18,892 nt of DNA from Thermoprotei archaeon. Lineage in GTDB: Archaea > Thermoproteota > Thermoprotei > Thermofilales > Thermofilaceae. The DNA is taken from NCBI GenBank assembly GCA_003649495.1, contig QMRZ01000016.1:1-18892 (forward strand), read 5' to 3'. Below the pieces are notes generated by a model. The model had not been told where the DNA came from, made no database searches, and saw only the letters and a program-made list of their open reading frames with translations. Every line of letters begins with the position of its first letter. Within the stretch, counting starts at the first letter, position 1. This document shows, one piece after another, positions 13,850 through 18,892 of the stretch. A program made the position numbers and the translations under genes.

Positions 13850-14598
13850 CGCCAAGAGTGCTAGTAGTTGAGGGCTTGAAAGCAGGATACGGAGACCGTG
13901 TAGTCCTGAGGGGGGTAAGCCTTAGCGTCAAGAGAGGCGAGAAGGTAGTCATAATGGGGCCCAGCGGCTCAGGTAAAAGCACCCTCCTCAAGTGCATCGT
14001 GAGACTAGTTGAGCCATGGGCTGGCAGGATAGTGCTGGACGGCGAGGAAGTTACTAGTAATAGCGCAGATCTCAGAAGGATAAGGGCTAAGACAGGCTTC
14101 GTGTTCCAGCAGTACAACCTCTTCCCCCACATGACAGTTTTGAGGAACCTGACATTGCCATTAGAAGTCGTTAAGAAGCTTCCAAAGAAAGAGGCTGAGA
14201 GAAAGGCCTTAAAACTGCTTAGAATGCTCGGCTTAGAGGAGTTTGCTCATAAATACCCGTTACAGCTTAGCGGCGGCCAGCAGCAGAGGGTGGCAATAGC
14301 CAGGGCACTGGCCATGGATCCCGTGCTGTTGCTACTGGATGAGCCGACTTCAGCCTTAGACCCAGAGCTCAGATATGAAGTACTTGAGACGCTATTCGAG
14401 ATAGCTAGACAGGGGAGGTCTATGCTAATAGTGACTCATGAGCTGGACTTCGCCGAAGCTGCAGCTGACAGGCTCATATTGCTCGATAATGGAGTCGTAA
14501 TTGAGGAGGGGGATCCCTGGGAAATGATACATAACCCAAGAACCGAAAGGACGAAGAGATTCCTTGTGAAGATAATGAGAAAGAGCATAAGCGCCTAG
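13846..14598 (+). CDS. Polar amino-acid ABC transporter ATP-binding protein (GlnQ/HisP family)
   Basis: 250 residues. Walker A is GPSGSGKST (38-46), the Q-loop is FQQYNLF with Gln88, the ABC signature is LSGGQQQR (141-148), Walker B is LLLLDEP (161-167) with catalytic Glu166, and the switch histidine is His198. All key residues are intact, so it should power the importer formed with the two preceding genes. GAGGGGGG five bases before the ATG is a strong ribosome binding site, and the start overlaps the permease stop. The final 4 bases overlap the end of the convergent unrecognised gene, so no separate terminator region exists. Confidence 0.96.
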   Translation: MTPRVLVVEGLKAGYGDRVVLRGVSLSVKRGEKVVIMGPSGSGKSTLLKCIVRLVEPWAGRIVLDGEEVTSNSADLRRIRAKTGFVFQQYNLFPHMTVLRNLTLPLEVVKKLPKKEAERKALKLLRMLGLEEFAHKYPLQLSGGQQQRVAIARALAMDPVLLLLDEPTSALDPELRYEVLETLFEIARQGRSMLIVTHELDFAEAAADRLILLDNGVVIEEGDPWEMIHNPRTERTKRFLVKIMRKSISA

Positions 14599-15041
14599 AA
14601 CAACTCACCCTTCAGCCGAGCTCCCATAGCTAGTTTCCTTATCTTAGTCAAGTACCTGGCTATCCTGATATACATAGGCTCTATCTCATGAGCCTCCCCC
14701 CCTTCCACGACTATGTGCCTCCTAGGGAGCCCTCCCACGATCTTATCGACCTCCTCTACAGCCATATGGAGCTGGACACAGTGGGGTGATCCATCGACCG
14801 TCAGCACTACAAGCTCCTCCAGCTTAACCCTCGCGGCCATGGAGGCTAGCTTCAGCGCCACTAAATTGAAGTGGGTCTCCTCCATGCACACTGCCAGTGG
14901 GACCCGCCCCTCAGCGTACATCCTGAATATTGAGGGATATTCGTCTCGCACACAAGTACCGTAGAGGAGAATTCGTCTTAACCTCCTTATCTCCCTGCCA
15001 GCTACATTAACGTCCATCAACTTCCTGTAAGGAGTTAACAC
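14595..15041 (-). CDS. Unrecognised 148-residue protein with Cys/His residues
   Basis: I do not recognise this family. It is 148 residues, soluble, and looks alpha/beta: a strand and turn LLYGTCVRDEYP (25-36), helix MAARVKLEE, strand LVVLTVDGSPHCVQLHMAVEEV (78-98), strand HIVVEGGEAHEI (109-120). Cys30, Cys52, His57, His87, Cys88 and His92 sit at strand ends and turns, where metal ligands or a thiol active site would be expected; this is speculation without an alignment. The 153-residue gene ends 4 bases upstream on the same strand, so the two are probably co-translated. The start is GTG 15041, or ATG 15017 (residue 9), which has AGGAA just before it. The end overlaps the ABC ATPase by 4 bases. 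Confidence 0.75.
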   Translation of the reverse strand: MLTPYRKLMDVNVAGREIRRLRRILLYGTCVRDEYPSIFRMYAEGRVPLAVCMEETHFNLVALKLASMAARVKLEELVVLTVDGSPHCVQLHMAVEEVDKIVGGLPRRHIVVEGGEAHEIEPMYIRIARYLTKIRKLAMGARLKGELF

Positions 15042-15045
15042 TGTC

Positions 15046-15507
15046 TCAGCCCCGCCTAGCTATAGGCTCAACATTCTCCAGCAGCGTTCTCAACTCCCTG
15101 AGTAAGGGAGCAAGCTCGCTCACATCTGCCCTGCTTAAGGCTGTAAGGAGATTTCTCAGCTTCTCCCTATAGTCTGATGCAAGCTCATCACTCCTATCCA
15201 GTAAAAGGGCCATGGTCCTCCGGGTAAGGCCCTCAACCATCTTTCTAGCGGCCATGCCTAGCCTTTTCTTCCAATCTTCCCAAGTCTTCACCCTCCCCTC
15301 CTCTATGTCTACTTGAAGGAGTGGGTACTCCTCAACAGCTAGGACTAACTCATCGCCTAGTACGTATGCCTTTAAAGTACCAGGAGCTGTCATCGTCAAC
15401 TTCCTTAGAGCATTCACCAGGGTATCCTCCTCCATAGCAGCTAGCAGCGCCAGGGCATCCTCTATGCCACCTTGAACTCTCCCAATGCTGGCTACTCCCC
15501 CCTCCAC
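15046..15507 (-). CDS. Unrecognised 153-residue helical protein
   Basis: I do not recognise this protein. It is 153 residues without cysteines or membrane segments. Residues 10-40 are helical, 42-75 look like a small beta-sheet (AYVLGDELVLAVEEYPLLQVDIEEGRV), and 76-150 are long charged helices that may form a coiled coil. The start is GTG 15507, with no convincing ribosome binding site, and the first dozen residues are glycine-rich, so the true start could be further in. It precedes the Cys/His gene by 4 bases, and the pair probably share a promoter in the 208-base region upstream. The function may involve binding to the partner; this is inference from gene order only. Confidence 0.65.
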   Translation of the reverse strand: MEGGVASIGRVQGGIEDALALLAAMEEDTLVNALRKLTMTAPGTLKAYVLGDELVLAVEEYPLLQVDIEEGRVKTWEDWKKRLGMAARKMVEGLTRRTMALLLDRSDELASDYREKLRNLLTALSRADVSELAPLLRELRTLLENVEPIARRG

Positions 15508-15715
15508 GTAAGAGACACGCGCATCGAGCTCTTATGAAGCTTCTGTAAAAAACGATGGATCCCCACTGACGTCTCAAGCAAACTTCTCTTAGCAATATGT
15601 AAAGGGAAGTTTAGTTACGTATTACTTCCCGCCATACTTCCTCGCCTGCAGCCTCCAAGCAGCTGCACGCTAAAAGTTTCGGTCGTCTACTACTTTAAAG
15701 AGAGGCGGCTAGTGT
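15508..15715. other. Longest intergenic stretch, with two inverted repeats
   Basis: There is no convincing gene here; small open frames lack coding character. It separates galT from the two unrecognised genes downstream of it on the minus strand and is A/T-richer than its surroundings. It holds AAACTTC (15580-15586) paired with GAAGTTT (15606-15612) across 19 bases, and TGCAGC (15647-15652) paired with GCTGCA (15662-15667) across 9 bases. The second could form an RNA hairpin soon after galT ends. On the minus strand GTTTTTTACAG at 15543-15553 is a possible promoter A/T element for the downstream pair. No tRNA or box C/D RNA was recognised. Confidence 0.5.
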
Positions 15716-16726
15716 CTATGAGATAGGTTTCCCTCTGGGATCATAGCCTCCATTCTTCAAGGCGTTAATCGCGCGCTTAAGGGCGGCTCTAAGCTCACAG
15801 GCTTTTTCCTCGGGAAGTGCATCGTAGGTAAACGTCCAGGCGCCCCACTCTATCCCGGCGGCGTACTTCAGCTTATCCTTCTCCCTATGAACCGGGTAAA
15901 ATTCTAAGTGTAAGTGGAAGTATTCAGCCTCCACCTTACATGGCCTCTGGTGAAATATCAGCATGTATGGAAGGCTGAAGCCGAAGAGGTTGTTGTACAT
16001 GGCGGTTACTACCTTGAGCGAGTCCGCTAAGTCCAGCAGTTCCTCACTACTGAGCTCTGCTAACTTGCCGACGTGCCTATTAGCGTAGATGTGTACCTCA
16101 TATGGCCACATAGCGAAGAAGGGGAGGAATGCCGTGAAGCCCTTATTAACGTACAAAAGCCTACTACCCTCCTCCCTCTCCAGCCTCAATATGTGGCACA
16201 GCAGGCACTCGCCCTTATCCCTCCAGTACTTCTCCATGTTCCTCATCTCAACAGCTACGCGAGGTGGTATGAAGGGAAGTGCATAGACCTGGCTGTGAGG
16301 ATGTGTGAGAGAGACCCCTATCTCCTCCCCCTTATTCCTGAAGGGGATCACGTATTGTATTGAAGCGTCTTTGCACAGCTCCTCTGTGACTCGAGCTAGC
16401 TCACGCAAGTATTTCACCAAGGTTTCTAGGGGAATATCGCATAGATCGCCCTCGTGCATGGGTGTCTCTACTACAACTTTACAGTAACCGTAGCCCGGCT
16501 CTACCTTGTAAACGTCATTGCTCTCCCTTGAGATCTTAGCGTCGGGTCTAAGAGCCGGGTACCTATTGTCTAGCGTGAGGACCTCCCATCCATATCCCGT
16601 CTCAGGTGAGCCAGGGCAGAATGGGCACTCACCCCGCCTCCAAGGCCTACGTTTACGTCCACTCGATACTATGATCCAGGATCCTAGTAGGGGGTTCCAT
16701 CTGAGCTCGTTATATATTTCTTCCAT
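15716..16726 (-). CDS. galT: Galactose-1-phosphate uridylyltransferase
   Basis: 336 residues, family length. GalT moves UMP between UDP-glucose and galactose-1-phosphate in the Leloir pathway, through a uridylylated histidine. The active-site motif is THPHSQVYALPF with His142-Pro143-His144-Ser145-Gln146; His144 is the expected nucleophile. CPFC (34-37) matches the N-terminal zinc site, and a second histidine-rich strand EYFHLHLEFYP is typical of the C-terminal HIT half. The protein should be active. The ATG at 16726 has a clear TATA box (TATTTTATA) 26 bases upstream and no ribosome binding site, so its messenger is leaderless. The other Leloir genes galK and galE are not in the window; the FGGY kinase at the left edge is not a galactokinase family member. 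Confidence 0.95.
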   Translation of the reverse strand: MEEIYNELRWNPLLGSWIIVSSGRKRRPWRRGECPFCPGSPETGYGWEVLTLDNRYPALRPDAKISRESNDVYKVEPGYGYCKVVVETPMHEGDLCDIPLETLVKYLRELARVTEELCKDASIQYVIPFRNKGEEIGVSLTHPHSQVYALPFIPPRVAVEMRNMEKYWRDKGECLLCHILRLEREEGSRLLYVNKGFTAFLPFFAMWPYEVHIYANRHVGKLAELSSEELLDLADSLKVVTAMYNNLFGFSLPYMLIFHQRPCKVEAEYFHLHLEFYPVHREKDKLKYAAGIEWGAWTFTYDALPEEKACELRAALKRAINALKNGGYDPRGKPIS

Positions 16727-16747
16727 CGATGTGGAGAAAATCCTTTG

Positions 16748-16756
16748 TATAAAATA
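16748..16756 (-). promoter_or_regulatory. TATA box for galT
   Basis: The minus strand reads TATTTTATA, centred 26 bases before ATG 16726. It is the clearest archaeal TATA box in the window and implies a leaderless transcript. Confidence 0.6.
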
Positions 16757-16769
16757 AGGTTTTACAGCT

Positions 16770-18650
16770 TCACCAGGGCCAGACCCATGCAGCCCGTGCT
16801 ACCAGCAGCAGTGCAATCCCTATTCCTATGAAGACCCCTACTCCGGCGAGTATTCCAGCTGCTAGCACGCCTCTGAGCCTATTCCACCTTTCAGCTCCTA
16901 CATACCTCCTTATCACGTAGCGCCCCACTAGGGAGCCTATGAACATCATTATCGAGTAGGGGGGGAGCATGTAGCAGCCGATGAGCAGTGGGACTGGAGA
17001 TGCTATACCCACCTTGGAGAGGATAGGGGTAGAAGCGGTTATCCCCAAGGCTATGGCGGCAGCTATGCCCATTATCTTAGGATCCAGTACTATCTGACGA
17101 GTTGCGAAGAGTGAATCGTTGGTGGCAAAGAGGGGCCAATACACCATCGAGTTGGGGTAGGCGCTCGAGGGTATTGGAGCCAGCCTCCAGAAGAAGTCCA
17201 TCATCAAGAAGCCCACCACAGCATTTAGCACGAGTCCTATGACTAGGGCCTTAAAGTAGTCCGTAGATCTCGTCTGCGTCAGGTAAGCTACCTTGACTGC
17301 CTGGCACATTGAGCCTTGCGCGCCTAGGCTAATGTACGGCGCCTGTACCCATCCCGCATAGCCCTCGTAAGGTGTGAAGTAGACTATAGCCTGCCAGGGC
17401 CACGGCATGGAGGGGAAGAAGCCTATTTCGCCTATAGCCCGTGAGGCTATCATGGCTATGAAAAAGCTGATGACAGTTGACGTAAGTAGGGAGATGTAGA
17501 GCGGGATCTCGGGAATTAACACGTGATGTAGCGCTACTGAGCCTAAAGAGCCCGTTAAGAACATGGCTAGTATCAGCGTAAAGGGCGGGAAGTGCGAAGG
17601 TCTAGCGCTTCCCCTGCTCGACACGAGTAGCTTAAACGTCCTTACGATGCTCTTCCTGAGCGCTATTATCAGGCCAGCAGCTAGGCCTAGGGCTATCCCG
17701 AACTGTGGTGCTATCCATATTCTCTGGAAGGACCTCTGGTAGATGGTGGCTATGGTCATGCCCTTATAGTATTCCTGAGCCCACACGGGGAAGTACCGCG
17801 GGTCTACTGTGAATAAGTAGTTAAGGAATATCCACACTGTGGCTGAGCCCAGTAGCATAAGGCCGGTGGTAGATGGATCTAGCATTATCCCCAGCACGAA
17901 GGAGCTAGGGTCTGTAGCAAAACCTATCAAGGCTCCAGGCATGTATTTTTCAGTAAGCCATGTGAGGTCAGCCCACGGTAGGGGTATTATCTGTATTCCG
18001 AGAGCCTGGCCTGTGTAGAGCAGCGCGCCATATATCAGGCCGGGGTAGAAGCCAGCTAGGAACATCCTCACATGCTCGCTCCTCCTCTCAGTGATAGTCT
18101 CTATCAGGGAGTAATCTATCTGAGCGAAGGGGAATGGAAGTTTCTCGACCTCAACGAACAGATAGGAGAATAGTATACCTAGTGACACGTCAGCTAACAG
18201 CGTTAGTAGGAAGAAGGCAGTCGCCACCGCTATGGCCTTAGCCCAAGCTGGATGCATTAAGGTCCTCAGGTGGTAGACTGGATCGCCATAAGGCGGGGCT
18301 AGCCAGTCAGGAACCAGGTAAGGAAGTGGCACGCCATGAATCTTGAATGCAAAGGTTACCGGAGTGTTGACATAGAAGGCTCTGTAAACGAGCCAGTAGT
18401 AGGGGGGAAGCGATGCTACGACAGCCCCCATGCTCGAGTATATTACGAATATCTCGTTCATAGTTAGGGGGGAGCCTGCGATCCTTGAGAACTCGGAGAA
18501 TAGTATCGCTATTACGTAGAGCGCGGCTATTGCTATGGTGCCGCCAGTTACTAGGTTTAAGTAGAGGTTTATAGGGATGAAGAGCAGAGCTGCGGTGATT
18601 ATGGCGAAGAGAGCCCTCCACGTTAAACCCACCTTAAACTCCTGGCTCAC
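16770..18650 (-). CDS. Large OPT/DUF6785-like membrane transporter
   Basis: 626 residues with about 14 hydrophobic membrane segments. The segment VEKLPFPFAQIDYSLIETI (about 168-186), after two membrane spans, and the later EIGFFPSMPWPWQAIVYFTP resemble the oligopeptide transporter (OPT) superfamily, in which a conserved P-F-P motif precedes a loop helix; archaeal and bacterial members of this size are sometimes listed as DUF6785/DUF6784. Such proteins import small peptides or metal chelates with protons, but no substrate can be assigned here. Start GTG 18650 has GGTGAG four bases upstream and a TATA-like box at 18688-18695, giving a short leader. It lies 43 bases upstream of galT, which has its own promoter. 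It is divergent from an exported protein that begins at 18774. Confidence 0.8.
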   Translation of the reverse strand: MSQEFKVGLTWRALFAIITAALLFIPINLYLNLVTGGTIAIAALYVIAILFSEFSRIAGSPLTMNEIFVIYSSMGAVVASLPPYYWLVYRAFYVNTPVTFAFKIHGVPLPYLVPDWLAPPYGDPVYHLRTLMHPAWAKAIAVATAFFLLTLLADVSLGILFSYLFVEVEKLPFPFAQIDYSLIETITERRSEHVRMFLAGFYPGLIYGALLYTGQALGIQIIPLPWADLTWLTEKYMPGALIGFATDPSSFVLGIMLDPSTTGLMLLGSATVWIFLNYLFTVDPRYFPVWAQEYYKGMTIATIYQRSFQRIWIAPQFGIALGLAAGLIIALRKSIVRTFKLLVSSRGSARPSHFPPFTLILAMFLTGSLGSVALHHVLIPEIPLYISLLTSTVISFFIAMIASRAIGEIGFFPSMPWPWQAIVYFTPYEGYAGWVQAPYISLGAQGSMCQAVKVAYLTQTRSTDYFKALVIGLVLNAVVGFLMMDFFWRLAPIPSSAYPNSMVYWPLFATNDSLFATRQIVLDPKIMGIAAAIALGITASTPILSKVGIASPVPLLIGCYMLPPYSIMMFIGSLVGRYVIRRYVGAERWNRLRGVLAAGILAGVGVFIGIGIALLLVARAAWVWPW

Positions 18651-18687
18651 CTAGCTCACCACGTCATTTTCAGCGAAGTTGCTGGCC

Positions 18688-18695
18688 TATTTAAG
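18688..18695 (-). promoter_or_regulatory. TATA-like box for the OPT-like transporter
   Basis: The minus strand reads CTTAAATA. With usual spacing the transcript starts near 18666, leaving a leader of about 16 bases that includes the GGTGAG ribosome binding site before GTG 18650. Confidence 0.45.
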
Positions 18696-18730
18696 TCATT
18701 ATCTCTTAGCTTATATTGACTGCTGAAAAG

Positions 18731-18738
18731 CTTAAAAT
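18731..18738 (+). promoter_or_regulatory. TATA-like box for the exported protein at the right edge
   Basis: CTTAAAAT predicts a transcript start near 18761, with a leader of about 13 bases that contains GAGGTGA (18762-18768) at proper distance from GTG 18774. Confidence 0.45.
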
Positions 18739-18773
18739 GTAGGCTCCTCTCTCTCACATCAGAGGTGACTGAT

Positions 18774-18892
18774 GTGAGCATACGCGTTGGAGCGCTCTTA
18801 TTTGCGCTATTAACCAGCCTGATGGTAGCTCTCGTGCCCCCTACATGTCAGCCCCCCACTGCCTCGCCTGAGCTGAGCAACAGGATATTGAT
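18774..18892 (+). CDS. Start of a predicted exported protein, cut by the right edge
   Basis: Only the first 39 codons are visible. GTG 18774 follows a strong ribosome binding site (GAGGTGA, 5 bases away); an in-frame GTG at 18765 overlaps that site and is less likely. The N-terminus begins MSIR, then a hydrophobic stretch (about residues 5-22, VGALLFALLTSLMVALV) and a polar, proline-rich region with PTCQPPTASPELS, which looks like a signal peptide or membrane anchor followed by an extracellular linker. The cysteine at about residue 25 could mark a lipid-modified protein, but this is weak. The function cannot be told. The divergent OPT-like transporter suggests a possible role in binding or processing the transported substrate. 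Confidence 0.6.
   Translation, partial: MSIRVGALLFALLTSLMVALVPPTCQPPTASPELSNRIL

Noticed and set aside
15541..15575. A possible box C/D guide RNA (GATGGA ... CTGA).
   Set aside because: The C-box does not match RTGATGA and no C'/D' boxes are found.
15350..15595. An 81-codon minus-strand open frame spanning the start of the 153-residue gene.
   Set aside because: It is in another frame, is cysteine- and arginine-rich in a random-looking way, and has no start signal.

Overview
The window looks like a chromosome segment of a thermophilic archaeon, most likely a member of the Thermoproteota (crenarchaeal type). This is inferred from gene content (archaeal type IV pilus ATPase and membrane platform, a TackOD1-like zinc-ribbon protein, an M42 aminopeptidase, HypC/HypD), from heavy use of AGG/AGA arginine and ATA isoleucine codons, from frequent GTG/TTG starts, and from TATA-like boxes about 23-30 bases upstream of the first gene of many units, which implies leaderless transcripts. 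I cannot name a genus. Genes are packed tightly. The longest gene-free stretch is about 208 bases, and no rRNA, tRNA, insertion sequence or CRISPR array was recognised.

Layout. (1) Bases 1-3822, minus strand, read right to left: a winged-helix/zinc-ribbon TackOD1-like protein, a DJ-1/PfpI family protein, a D-2-hydroxyacid dehydrogenase and an FGGY sugar kinase cut by the window edge. The last three probably act in carbohydrate or sugar-acid metabolism. (2) Bases 3924-7219, plus strand, divergent from the TackOD1-like gene: a secretion/pilus ATPase followed by two half-size GspF membrane proteins (TadB/TadC style). No pilin gene is visible. (3) An M42 aminopeptidase (plus) converging on a thymidylate kinase (minus) whose P-loop lysine is replaced by leucine. 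(4) Bases 9124-11441: an unrecognised 170-residue protein (plus) whose end overlaps the minus-strand unit Mth938-like, hypD, hypC ([NiFe]-hydrogenase cofactor assembly).

(5) Bases 11463-14598: an HTH plus ACT-domain regulator (minus), divergent from a complete polar amino-acid ABC importer (binding protein, permease, ATPase). The shared intergenic region carries palindromes that look like operators, so this reads as a self-contained amino-acid sensing and uptake locus. (6) Bases 14595-15507: two unrecognised minus-strand genes, apparently co-transcribed; the downstream one has conserved-looking Cys/His residues. (7) Galactose-1-phosphate uridylyltransferase (minus, leaderless promoter). (8) A large OPT/DUF6785-like membrane transporter (minus), divergent from the start of an exported protein that runs off the right edge.

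The best targets for follow-up are the P-loop-variant thymidylate kinase, the TackOD1-like gene sharing a promoter region with the split-platform pilus genes, the ACT regulator with its candidate operators, the Mth938-hypD-hypC unit, and the unrecognised pair at 14595-15507.
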